A DNA stretch of 27,186 bases, taken from positions 1-27,186 of the forward strand of contig SDVU01000027.1 in assembly GCA_016256075.1 (NCBI GenBank), given 5' to 3'. This document shows, piece after piece, positions 1-8,712 of the stretch; within the stretch, counting starts at the first letter, position 1; every line of letters begins with the position of its first letter. The notes under the pieces were generated by a model. The model saw only the letters and a program-made list of their open reading frames with translations, was not told where the DNA came from and searched no databases. Origin of the DNA: Dictyocoela muelleri (taxonomy: Eukaryota; Microsporidia). Made by a program: the position numbers and the translations under genes.

Positions 1-79
1 CCAAAGGTCATAAGACTATGGTTGGAGACAACTCTCCGGGTTGGCAGCTATGGATGTTGTCAGCATGTAATATATATGT
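1..79 (+). repeat. SINE copy A, 3' end (cut by window edge)
   Basis: This is the last ~79 bp of the tRNA-headed SINE family described at 4519-4976. It carries the conserved tail block running from ccaaaggtc through actatggttgg and ctccgggttgg to cagcatgtaatatatat. It is very close to the tail of copy B, differing at a few bases and small gaps. A Ty3/gypsy fossil begins directly after it, so either this SINE landed in that element or the element is truncated here. The 5' part lies outside the window. Confidence 0.8.
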
Positions 80-84
80 AAAAG

Positions 85-2260
85 GTTTTTGGAATATTGA
101 AATCTTACAATGTTTTGGTAAATTTTAAAAAGAGTGCATTCGAAAGAGATGAAATTGAATTTCTAGGTCATAAAATTAACAATTAGGAATAGGGCCTAAC
201 ATCTCGAAACTATAGTCCTATGAAAATTTCATCTCGAAAACAAAAAAGCTACTACAAAGACTGCGAGGATTTATAAATTGGTTTCGGCCATTCATAAAGA
301 ATTCATCTATACTGACTGCATCACTATATGAAAAACTTAAAGGTAAATGGAATAAAATTATATGGTCACAGAGCGATAATAAAATAAAAAAGAAACTTTT
401 TATTTTGATAATGAATTGCCATACATTACATCACCCAGATATCAAAAAAGAATTTAAATTAAGATGTGATATCTTGGAAGTTGGAATTGGGACTATATTA
501 TTAAAAGATGGCAAATTGATAGGTTATTACAACAAAAAATATAATAAACTGGAAAAAAAATTATATTACAATCGAGAAGGAAAATTTTGCTATTTTAAAA
601 TCAATCGAACATTTTAAACATATCATATTAAACACAAAAATAAATATTGAGCCGTATAATGAAAATCTTATTTATGACGGCGAACTTTCAAAACGAGCTT
701 ATCGATGGAAATTGGTAATTGAAGAATATAACTACGTCTTAAAACATATTAGTTGAGAAAAGAATAAGGACGTGGATTTGTTGTCGAGAAACTCTCTAAG
801 AGCTGATATTAAGTATACAAACATAAATAATTTATTAAAATTACAAATAACTAAACATTCTAAACTGATGAACAGTGGTCAAATGAGAGTTGAATCGCCA
901 AAAAAAGAGCAGAAAAAATCTGATTTGGTCGCTCTTTTCGCCAAATTCACATGATATGGTCCACCCTGAGATATTAGAAACCGAGAAAACATAAAGAAGA
1001 TATTTGTGAATAAAGGGGATTCGGAAGTGGTTGATAAATATTTGCAATGAATGTATTGTCTGCAATAAGGAAAATGAGTACACTTCAAATTATGGTATTA
1101 CGAATTTCAGCAATAATGTCAATAAAAAAGATGATGTAATAGCCATAGACATTAAAGGGCCCATAAAAGCTTCTTATTTTGAGATTCATACATCGAAAAA
1201 AGACTTTTATATTTAAGTAGTAGTTGATGTATTTAGTAGGTACACAGAAATAGGAATAATTTTTGATATTGATTCTGAAAATGTATGCAAAACATTTAAA
1301 AACATTTGTTTATCTAAACATCCGACACCTAAAACATGTTTAACGGACATCGGTAGACAATTTATCTCAGACAACTTTAAAAAGCTTATGGATTGCTATA
1401 GAGTAAAACATATTACATCAGCACCGTTTAATACTACAGGTAATAGTATAGTCGAAAGGATAAATAAAGAAATTGGAACGGTTTTGAGAAATTCAAGGAG
1501 ATTAACTGAAAACAAATTGAAAATAAATATTTAGAGAATGCTAAACTGTACGGTTAATAGTAACACAAATTATGTGCCTTATCAAATCCATTACAATAAA
1601 CTCATTTTTAACAATTTAAAGCTGAAACTGAATATTAGCACCGAAGAAATTAAGAATAAAGAAAAATATAAACAAGCTAAATATGCGAAAAAAATGATGA
1701 AAACGAGGATTCTAGTAAAGTACACCAAAGGAGATATGGTATTTGTCAAAAGTAATTTTCAAGATAAGATAAAATTAAATAGAATGGTCTTTTTGAGATT
1801 ACAAGAATATCTAGAAGCGGGAATAACGTTTATATTGATTTTATTAATAAAAACTGTGGGATTTCAATAAAAATTTGCCGTCCTTTTAAAAGAGTTGTGG
1901 ATGTGATATGTCCAGTAAATAACTCACAATGAATTAAATGATAGTAAAGAGGATGATGAAACTGATGATTTTATTGCTGATAAAAACGATGATGAATTTT
2001 ATGATCGAATTAATGATCAAATTAATAATCAAATTAACGATCAAATTGATTAGAAAATTGATGAGAAAAAGTGTGATAAAATTGATAAAAAATATAAAAA
2101 CAGTTAAGATGTCTGACCCATGCACGATGGGAGAATGTAGCGAGTTACCAGAGATCAGTCAATAAATAAGTTTAAACGATCAATGATTGTTTACATCTTT
2201 TATTTACTCGGCGATAAACGAACGCCTCACTGTCAAATCTCATCTTTATTTAAAAACAAT
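85..2260 (+). mobile_element. Ty3/gypsy LTR retrotransposon fossil (pol 3' part and candidate 3' LTR)
   Basis: This is a decayed remnant of a Ty3/gypsy retrotransposon. In order it shows the end of reverse transcriptase (~110-330), RNase H (~400-760), integrase with its zinc-binding and catalytic core regions (~1000-1520), and an acidic, repeat-rich pol C-terminus (~1530-2120). A purine-rich tract at 2126-2135 is followed by TGTAGCGAG at 2136, which could be the start of a 3' LTR running to about 2260. No 5' LTR is in the window for comparison. The element is broken, with roughly ten or more breaks across the coding part, and looks old. The upstream half (gag, protease, most of RT) is absent. 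The family call rests on domain order and integrase character; the LTR boundaries are inference. Confidence 0.8.
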
Positions 2261-2269
2261 TTTTTTATA

Positions 2270-2610
2270 GTTATACTGAAACATTTATAACCAATCCAAA
2301 TCCTATACTAATTTGTTTCAAATGAAAAAGAACAATATCAGAAACAATACTACCCAATTACTTTAACAACAAATGACGCTCTTAATCTTATACAAGGCAG
2401 ATAGGTAGAAGAGTATGTATGGAGATAAGTAATTTCAAATTTAAGAAAACAGTTGATACATATAGAAAAGTTTTTTTTGAAAATTTGCACACCTTTTTGA
2501 AAAAATGTTATATTTCAAATCATTTTTATTTGTGGCTCTCCTTAAAAATAAAAAATGTCCGGAAAAAGTCCTATAGCACATTTTTTAATACACAATTTAT
2601 TTAAAAAACA
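2270..2610. other. AT-rich stretch without a recognisable gene
   Basis: This spacer lies between the gypsy fossil and a foldback element. Its short open frames have no recognisable domain and no start signal. I see no tRNA, no clear repeat and no promoter here. Confidence 0.5.
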
Positions 2611-2614
2611 AACA

Positions 2615-3165
2615 GAAACTAAACTAAGGTTCTTTATAATTTCATTCCGTTTTTTGATATTTCACGTCGTTTTTTATATCTCATATCGTTTTTATATTTC
2701 ACAAAGTTTTTTAAAAATTATAAAAAAATGTAATTAATGATGAAATAGTTGTCTTAATTTAAATTAAAATGTTTTTGATCACAAAATAAAGACAATTGTA
2801 TTGAAAAAAAAATTAAATTGTTTTCTCTTAATCGTATTCTTTTTTTTCAGAAAACAAATTTAAAAAGATAACCACTAATATAATTTTATTGATTTCATTA
2901 TGCGACTTCAACTTTTCTTTAATACTACTGTCTTACTATTATGATTAAATAAAATTTTTAATTTTAAATTTAGAAATTTATTCTGCCATTAATTACATTT
3001 TTTACAACTTTAAAAAAAACGACATGAAATATCAATAAACGGCATGAAACATAAAGCGGCATGAAACATAAAAACGGCATTAAATATCAAAAAATGTCAT
3101 GAAACATCATAACGGTATGAAATTTCTAAAATGACGTGAAACCATAAAGAGCCGTGTCTAATTTC
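2615..3165. repeat. Foldback/MITE-like element with subterminal repeats
   Basis: Arms at about 2615-2737 and 2986-3165 are inverted copies of each other. Both contain several ~17-19 bp units of the form acg(g/t)catgaaatatcaaaa, and both join the interior with cattaattacattttt. The outer ends match as gaaactaaac on the left and, read inward on the other strand, gaaattagac on the right. The ~250 bp interior has no coding potential. Inverted ends with repeated subterminal motifs suit a non-autonomous DNA transposon. No convincing target-site duplication was found, so the superfamily is unknown. It abuts the IS630/mariner-like element that starts at 3170. Confidence 0.6.
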
Positions 3166-3169
3166 AAAT

Positions 3170-4514
3170 TAATTCAATTTAAATTCAATTTAATTTACAG
3201 TTTTTGTCAGATATAATTTACACTTTGTCAAACAAAATTCGCAAAAATTGTTTTTTTTTAATTTTTAAATAAATTTTGGACAATCAAAATTCACACTTTG
3301 TCAAGCAAAATTCACACTTTATCAAGCAAAATTCACAAATAAAAAAACCTTTATTGGGAAAGGAAATTATGCAAGATACGCGAGAAAATATTATAAAATA
3401 CTACTTGGATGGGATGACTTCAAGCAAAATATCTATAAGGCTTAAAACGGTTTAAAAAATCATTACCAAGTTTTTGAAAATCGGAAAGAATATCGACAAA
3501 AAAAAGAGGTGGTAATCATGCCAATAAACTAAATTATATGTATAAAAATGCCATAAAACAATATTTAAAAGAAGACGCAACATTAAGTTAAAGAATGCAA
3601 GAGAAAAAATTGATTACTAACAGCCAAATAAATGTTTCTATAAAGACAATTGATCGTAATATTCAATTTTTTTAATAAAAATTTTATCCAAAATACCAGC
3701 TCGTCACAATGAAAATGCTTTAATACCTAAAAGATATCGATACTCACTATATTTCTATAACAAATTTGCAGAGGTGAACGTAATAAATACTATTTTTATT
3801 TATGAGGTCGGCTTTAATTTGTCAATGAGAAGAGGTAGAGGTAAACCTTTTGTAGGGGTTAGAGCGAGCTTGTTTATAAAAAATATTAAAACAAGTAATA
3901 TCAATATATATGCAGCAATGTCAAAAATGTGTTATTAATTATGAATAAAAAACATCACCGTACAACATTTAGCATTTTAAAGGATTTATAAGTAACTTAT
4001 TGATGATTTTGACAGATAAGGGTATTGAAAATTCAATATTTTTGATGGATAACGTTCCCTTTTACAAATCAAACGAAATAAAAAATATTCTAAATGATAC
4101 GACAGTCAGGTTATTATTTTTGGCCCCGTATTCACATTTTTTTACTCAATTGGAAATCTTCTTTACCAATGGAAAGATAAAGTTAAAAGCTTAAATTGTA
4201 GTGATGAAGATTCTCTTTTATTAGAAAACGCAAATCATTTTAAGAAATAAATCCGAAAACTGCATTAATTATTATAAAAATTGCTTAAATTTCTTCCAAA
4301 GTGTCTTTAGAATGAATTGATTGCCGAAGGTTAATAAGTTATTTTTATTTATATTTAATTTTTTTAATTTGTGAATTTTGCTTGAGAAAGTGTGAATTTT
4401 GATTGTCCAAAATTTATTTAAAAATTTAAAAATTAATTTTTGTGAATTTTGTTTGTCAAAGTGTAAATTTAATCTAACAAAAACTGTAAATTAAATTGAA
4501 TTTAAATTGAATTA
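3170..4514 (+). mobile_element. IS630/mariner-like DNA transposon with ~150-bp TIRs
   Basis: Left (3170 to ~3340) and right (~4368-4514) ends are inverted copies, both beginning taattcaatttaaattcaa and continuing through tttacagtttttgt. Each side is bordered by TA, the target typical of the Tc1/mariner/IS630 group. A CAGT motif typical of such termini lies ~26 bp inside, so the true tip could be there, but the outer sequence is also mirrored. The interior carries a decayed transposase (3369 to ~4335). SINE copy B starts only four bases beyond the right end. Confidence 0.75.
3369..4335 (+). pseudogene. IS630/mariner-like transposase, decayed
   Basis: From ATG 3369 the first frame reads an N-terminal helix-turn-helix (IIKYYLDGMTSSKISIRLK), then hits a stop. 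Other frames give a KKRGG-type linker, then a first catalytic block reading FIYEVGFNLSMRRGRGKP. Further on are the second block (FLMDNVPFYKS, in an open frame at 4000-4194) and the third (LAPYSHFFTQLEIF). The usual first Asp (DEVGF) is Tyr here, so the triad is incomplete even apart from the frame breaks. Order and spacing match the IS630-type transposases known from microsporidia. It would bind the TIRs and cut and paste the element, but this copy is dead. Confidence 0.75.
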
Positions 4515-4518
4515 TATA

Positions 4519-4976
4519 GCCAGATAGCTCAGTGGTTAACACTCTTGAATGTAATATTTAAGTATAGTGTTCGAATCCCGCTGACGTCACTCTTTAATAA
4601 ATAATGAGGGAATGACATTAAGCGGTCATATCTATATAATTATAGTATAATATACAGCTGTTAAAAGGTATAGCTGATCAAGACTTGGTCTAATATGACA
4701 ATGAAGCAGGAGGGACTCTCTTAGGTGTGGGGAAGAGTGCGGCGACGCATCTCGGCGAAAAGTAGTGAAACATAAAAATTCACAAAAAGCCACTAATTAC
4801 CTGTATCTTGCTGAGTCATTGATAAAACGGAAATCGCATATACAGCCGGGCTTCTGGGTAGCTTAGGAAGTGATGTATTAATGGAACACCAGGAACCAAA
4901 GGTCTAAAGACTATGGTTGAGAAAATCTCCGGGTTGCAGCTATGGATGTTTTCAGCATGTAATATATATATATATA
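4519..4976 (+). repeat. SINE copy B, full length, tRNA-headed
   Basis: This is a ~458 bp element whose head resembles a tRNA: gccagatagctcagtgg, then an anticodon-like stem-loop, then gttcgaatcccgctgac. Box A (4525-4535) and box B (4569-4577) of an internal pol III promoter are both well formed and correctly spaced. The body includes a hairpin gtgcg-GCGA-cgcat capped by a GNRA tetraloop (~4736-4751) and ends in the tail catgtaatatatatatat. Copies C (19094-19547) and F (21553-22012, minus) align over the full length. The anticodon loop reads most like GTA (Tyr), but this is weak. There is no poly-A tail; the TA-rich end suggests another priming mode by an unseen LINE. Confidence 0.8.
4525..4577 (+). 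promoter_or_regulatory. Internal pol III promoter (boxes A and B) of SINE copy B
   Basis: Box A is TAGCTCAGTGG at 4525-4535 and box B is GTTCGAATC at 4569-4577, matching the eukaryotic tRNA consensus. Spacing between them is about 33 nt, as in tRNA genes. The same pair occurs in copy C at 19100-19110 and 19143-19153. Confidence 0.7.
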
Positions 4977-5089
4977 AAATTGATTTTATATTTTTATGCA
5001 TTTTTTGTATCTTAAATTTGTCAATCAAAAATAGCTACCTATTTTTCGGGCCACTTACGCAAGAATGCCTCTTAAGACAATATATTAAT

Positions 5090-5573
5090 GTTATATTTTC
5101 AACCTCTAATATAACATAACAATAAGTAGAAAGGACACCCTCGTTTTTGAGTACGCATCCTCTAAATAATAATGGACACGAAAATTCATGAAAAGGCTCG
5201 TATTCCCTGTATCATGTTCAGTCATTTATCAAACAAAAATCGGGATCACATGTATTTTTTTGCCCCAGGGGCAAGAAAATACATGTGATACAAAAAGATA
5301 GACTTAACAAGGTGTTGTAAGTGATAAATTTTTTTTAAAAATTGTAGTGTTTTTTTTACGGGACAAGATAATACATGTGATGGCCACAGGGGTAAGATAA
5401 TCCATGTGATCCAAAAATCGCATATAAACTAGACTTCTAGACAGCTTAATAATGAACTATTAATTGAAAACCAAAAATAAAAGATTTTAAGATCACAGTT
5501 GAGAAAATAAGATCACAGTTGGAGAAATCTTTACTGTTGATAATTATGGATATTATCAACATATAATTATCAA
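5090..5573 (+). repeat. SINE copy H, 5'-truncated, interrupted by a MITE
   Basis: Homology to the SINE starts near ctaatataacataacaat (about 5100) and lacks the tRNA head. It continues through the hairpin region and the central block (attcatgaaaaggctcg, ccctgtatcatg) to 5242. There a 170-bp insertion with an exact 8-bp target duplication splits the copy. It resumes with aaaaatcgcatataaac and runs to the tail catataattatcaat. It is more diverged than copies B and C. The piece around 5480-5525 carries a local duplication of aagatcacagttg(g)aga. Confidence 0.75.
5243..5412. mobile_element. 170-bp MITE (hAT-like 8-bp TSD) inside SINE copy H
   Basis: The element begins ggatcacatgtatt and ends aatccatgtgatcc, giving imperfect terminal inverted repeats. 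It is flanked by the identical octamer AAAAATCG at 5235-5242 and 5413-5420. The uninterrupted SINE sequence at this site (gaaaatcgcatatacag in copy B) contains a single copy, which proves the insertion. A unit ggggcaagataatacatgtgat occurs in three direct versions and one inverted version inside. Its left third folds on itself around gccccaggggc. An 8-bp duplication suits hAT-type (or Merlin-type) elements, but the tips are not a classic hAT sequence, so the superfamily is inferred. No coding capacity. Confidence 0.85.
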
Positions 5574-5640
5574 TAATTTACAATACTAATCTAATTGAAT
5601 ATTCTCAAACACCTTTGGTTATTTTAGTTATAATTTATTT

Positions 5641-5647
5641 AAAAAAA
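5641..5647 (-). terminator. Pol III terminator of tRNA-Val
   Basis: A run of seven A on the plus strand is a T7 run on the transcribed (minus) strand. It lies 13 bases past the mature 3' end of the tRNA, the expected place for an RNA polymerase III stop. Confidence 0.7.
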
Positions 5648-5660
5648 TTTAAAATTCTTA

Positions 5661-5734
5661 TGTCACCGCTCGGAATTGAACCGAGGACCTTACCCGTGTA
5701 AAGGGTACGTGATAACCACTACACTACGATGACA
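5661..5734 (-). tRNA. trnV-UAC: tRNA-Val (anticodon UAC)
   Basis: This is a 74-nt intronless tRNA on the minus strand. The acceptor stem pairs TGTCATC with GGTGACA (one G-T wobble). The D arm is GTGTAGTGGTTATCAC. The anticodon stem ACCC/GGGT encloses the loop TTTACAC, giving anticodon TAC (valine). The T arm is CTCGG/CCGAG around TTCAATT. Box A and box B are canonical and no CCA is encoded, as expected for a eukaryotic nuclear tRNA gene. The sequence closely follows the general eukaryotic tRNA-Val pattern. It is the clearest functional RNA gene in the window and sits between SINE copies H and G. Confidence 0.95.
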
Positions 5735-6290
5735 AAATAAATTTTAATACATTTTAAATATTTTTTTATATAAAAATTAAAATAAAATAAAAATTTTGAA
5801 AATAAAATAAGGTATTTTAAGGGTAATTAAGATTATTTTTAAAAAATTAATATTTTTTAAATGAATGGTCAAGAACAGAAAATGAGTAAGAATTAAAATA
5901 GTGTGAAGTATTTATTATCTATAATGACCTATCAAGTATAATAAATTCAATTAGAGGTAGTTAGTTATCGATCAATTTTTCTAATTTCAAATTGTCTTAT
6001 TTTACTAAACAAATTGTTAAAAAGTAAAGCCTTAATTGCTGTTTATTATCCTAATTAAGAATTGAATGGTTATTTTAAGTGTTTAAAGGATAATTTAATG
6101 TAGTATGGCAGATTTTTGTTAAATTTTTTATAGCTAATCAGGATAATGTGTATTATATTTGCGGTGAGTATCTCAGAAAAAGTAATATATTTAAAACAGT
6201 TTGAATCAGATATTAATCATATCCTATTTACCCTATAAGACGAAAAAAAAGAATAAAGTTAGTCTCAGTACAACTTATGAGTGACGCTAA
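5735..6290. other. AT-rich intergenic stretch, no gene seen
   Basis: This is upstream of the tRNA. It contains only very AT-rich sequence with short A/T homopolymers. I see no open frame with a recognisable product, no repeat shared with the rest of the window and no RNA gene. Confidence 0.5.
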
Positions 6291-6296
6291 TTTAAA

Positions 6297-6339
6297 ACCA
6301 AGAACCAAAGGTTTAAAGACTATGGTTGGATACAACTCA
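6297..6339 (+). repeat. SINE fragment G (tail block only)
   Basis: A ~43 bp piece reading aaccaagaaccaaaggttta then actatggttggatacaactc. It matches the conserved tail block of the SINE family but stops before the cagcatgtaat end. It is a short relic and could be internally deleted. Confidence 0.65.
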
Positions 6340-6344
6340 CTTAA

Positions 6345-7000
6345 TTGAAAATAAAGATATTTCAGATCATCCCGCAATTTCATTAGTGAGGAAGGAGAAT
6401 GTGAATAAAAATAGTAAATTTATTAGTGAAATAAATAAGATGAGTCTATTGTAGGTTACCTACTTGAAATGTGTTTGTTATAATTTTGTAAAGACGCATT
6501 TTTTAGAGGTAGGTATTTATAAGGTTAGGTAATAATATTAAAGATGGCAGATTTAAGGATATAAAGGTTAAGCATTTTAGGATTTGTATAAGATCAAATT
6601 TTGAAAAATAAATAAAGGTAAATAGAATTTTACTTTTATTAATTTTAACCATTTTTTTAAAAATAGTCTAATTTTTCTACATTGGCATTGGTTCTTTTTT
6701 TCCTTAAATTTTGAAGAAAAAACAAATTTAAGATCGAAGAGGGGTGTTTGGTGCTTGAGTCTAAAGGTGTTGTTCAGATATTTCAGGATGTATATAACTT
6801 GAAATAGAAAATAAATAAATTTTTTAACGATTTTTAAATAAATTTTTTAACGATTTTTAAATAAATTTTTTTATTTAAGAATCCTAATATTTAAGTTATA
6901 TAAATTATTAAAAAACCTTAAAATCAAATTAATAAAACTTAAATTCTCAAAATATCAAGTCAATTTAAAAAGACTTATTAACTATTTTTTAATTTTCAAA
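6345..7000. other. AT-rich intergenic stretch with a short tandem repeat
   Basis: No gene is recognisable. About 6812-6868 holds roughly two and a half copies of a 23-bp unit, aaataaattttttaacgatt with a short T run. The rest is A/T-rich spacer downstream (3' side) of the minus-strand gene 7007-7717. Confidence 0.5.
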
Positions 7001-7006
7001 ATAAAT

Positions 7007-7717
7007 CTATACATCTCTTATAATCGAATAATAAAAAACCCTATTAAATGTTTTTTTAATAACAGGAGGGTTTATTTTTAACAAAACATTAATGACCTCA
7101 ACAACTTTAAATCTTGGCATTTTCGACTCTTTGACTATTTCATCAAGAGAAATTATTTCATTTTCAAATAATAAATATAAGACTTTTTGTGAATTTGATT
7201 TTATAACTGGATTGGTTAGATGTGGGATAACTATGTTTAAAAATTTTTTGAATGTAAATTTTGTCTCTTTTGAATGATTAGCTGGTTTGCTATTATGCGG
7301 GATATTTTTAATTTCAGAATCCTTAAAATCGTTATTCTTTGAATTTATATTATTTATTGAATTTATATTATTTATTGAATTTATATCATTCATTGAATTT
7401 ATATTATTTATTGAATTTATATTATTTATTGAATTTATATTATTTATTGAATTTTCAATTGTGGTGTTCTGCAGAATTGAATTCATGTTTGATAAATAAA
7501 TATTATTTTTATCCTCTATTATGTTGCTCATCATTGTATTGTCCAATAATTTATCATTCTCTTTAGAATCGTATTTATCATCTAAATATCCTTTATAACA
7601 GTCTAAGGACATGTTTAAGGCTTCCAATTTATAATTTAAGATTTTCATTTTATCTGTCAAGTCACGTATTTTTTCGATCTTCAATTTTATTTGTTTTAAA
7701 AGTTGATTGGCATCCAT
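7007..7717 (-). CDS. Hypothetical protein, Asn-rich repeat and possible winged-helix C-terminus
   Basis: A 236-residue protein that I do not recognise. Residues ~1-45 are Lys/Leu-rich and heptad-like (QIKLKIEKIRDLTDKMKIL), probably a short coiled coil. Residues 45-88 are polar. Residues 89-130 are seven tandem hexapeptides of the form NSINNI. Residues ~150-236 form a compact block, with LDEIVKESKMPRFKVVEVIN then a basic strand VIKKTFNRVFYY, which looks like a winged-helix DNA-binding fold; this is inference from pattern only. There is no signal peptide or membrane segment. A CCCCC run one base before the ATG supports the chosen start and suggests a real microsporidian gene. It stands alone between repeats. 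The opposite-strand frames over the repeat are shadows. Confidence 0.7.
   Translation of the reverse strand: MDANQLLKQIKLKIEKIRDLTDKMKILNYKLEALNMSLDCYKGYLDDKYDSKENDKLLDNTMMSNIIEDKNNIYLSNMNSILQNTTIENSINNINSINNINSINNINSMNDINSINNINSINNINSKNNDFKDSEIKNIPHNSKPANHSKETKFTFKKFLNIVIPHLTNPVIKSNSQKVLYLLFENEIISLDEIVKESKMPRFKVVEVINVLLKINPPVIKKTFNRVFYYSIIRDV
7328..7453 (-). repeat. Coding 18-bp tandem repeat (7 units)
   Basis: Seven 18-bp units (plus strand gaatttatattatttatt) encode the hexapeptide series NSINNI within the gene at 7007-7717. Most units are identical at the DNA level. One carries substitutions (NSMNDI), and the last grades into NSKNND. The near-identity points to recent slippage or unequal exchange. 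Confidence 0.9.
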
Positions 7718-7718
7718 A

Positions 7719-7723
7719 GGGGG
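7719..7723 (-). promoter_or_regulatory. CCC-type start-proximal signal
   Basis: The plus strand reads GGGGG at 7719-7723, so the minus-strand gene has CCCCC one base before its ATG (7717). CCC-like motifs just upstream of the start codon are a known microsporidian signal. The same feature precedes the genes at 19642 and 22448. Confidence 0.55.
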
Positions 7724-7762
7724 TATTAATTTTTCACTAAAAATCTTATTAATAAAAAAGGG

Positions 7763-7897
7763 TTTAAAGATTAAAGATTAAATAAAGTTAAAGATTTTAG
7801 ATTTAAATTAAAAAGATTAAAGATTAGAGATTTTAAATTAAAAGGATTAAAGATTTTAAGATTTTAAATTAGAGATTAAAGATTTTAGATTTAATTT
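7763..7897. repeat. AT-rich minisatellite of aaagattaaagattttaga
   Basis: Irregular tandem copies of aaagatt/attttagattt units lie 45-180 bp upstream of the minus-strand gene 7007-7717. They have no coding potential. They may sit in its promoter region, but there is no evidence of a function. Confidence 0.6.
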
Positions 7898-8712
7898 TTA
7901 TAAACTTCTAACTATTAATTATAAAAGTTTTGATAAAGGTATTCCTTAAAAATATCATTTAAAATTAAAAAAGGAATATTTTCATAAAAAAGAATTTTCA
8001 GGTTTTTTAAAAGGATGACTACAACTAATCGTCGTATTTTTAAACTTAAAAATTTTCAATATAAAAAAGATATTTATCTAAAGATTCGAAATAATAGTAT
8101 TACAAAATCGTAATAGGCTTTTTAATTTTATGTATTCGTTTAAAAGTATATTTAAGAGTTAAGTATTAATATTTATAATTAACAGTTATTTCTTTTAATG
8201 ACTTCAAGTTGAACGAAAATTTATCATTTTTGTATAATAATATCATCAGGTGTATCAAATTGTTTCTATAATTAAAAATTTTAGACAAAAAATAATATTC
8301 TCAACGGGATGGTATTAGAAATTTTAAACTAAATTTTTTAGATGAATTTAAACTCAAATGTAAATTAAGGCGTTCAAATTGCCAATATTCATTATTTTTT
8401 TATTCTATTTATAAATATTTATCACAATCCAGGTTAGATCTAAATGTTTTTTGTCTGCTCTATTATATTCTCTTATTTGTAAAGTTTATATATCGGATAA
8501 AAACAATTATATTCTTGAGTATAATTGATCTTATTCTTGAAATAATTTTTCTGTATGTTCTCATAAAAAATGGTCATTTTCTATAAAAAATAAAAAGTTT
8601 TCACTAAAAATTAAAATTTCAATAAAAAATATCAATAAAAAAAATCTAAATTATTACTGTTGCTTCAACTTTTTTAGGTTTAAATAGGTTGTTTTAGTTT
8701 AATTTCCTATAA
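7898..8712. other. AT-rich intergenic stretch, no gene seen
   Basis: Mostly A/T-rich spacer. A 32-codon frame from ATG 8015 is Lys/Arg-rich but matches no ribosomal protein I know and lacks a start signal, so it is not called. No RNA gene or shared repeat seen. Confidence 0.5.

Noticed and set aside
1934-2165. Overlapping open frames of Ile/Asn/Lys-rich repeats on both strands as genes.
   Set aside because: They fall in the low-complexity pol C-terminal tail of the gypsy fossil and have no independent support.
4519-4590. The SINE head as a genuine tRNA gene.
   Set aside because: The acceptor and T stems pair poorly and the anticodon loop is irregular and varies between copies. The unit continues into a shared 380-bp body.
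4665-4705. agctgatcaagacttggtctaatatgac in the SINE body recalls a hammerhead ribozyme core (CTGANGA ... GAAA).
   Set aside because: The core G is replaced (CTGATCA/CTGATTA), GAAA does not follow the small stem, and no closing stem with a cleavage site is present.
7287-7566. Plus-strand frames with Leu/Phe/Tyr-rich repeats that look like a membrane protein.
   Set aside because: They are the reverse complement of the Asn-rich repeat in the minus-strand gene, which has the better start signal and full-length structure.
8015-8113. A 32-codon Lys/Arg-rich frame that might be a tiny ribosomal protein.
   Set aside because: It does not match eL39, eL41 or other small ribosomal proteins I know, and has no CCC signal or conserved context.
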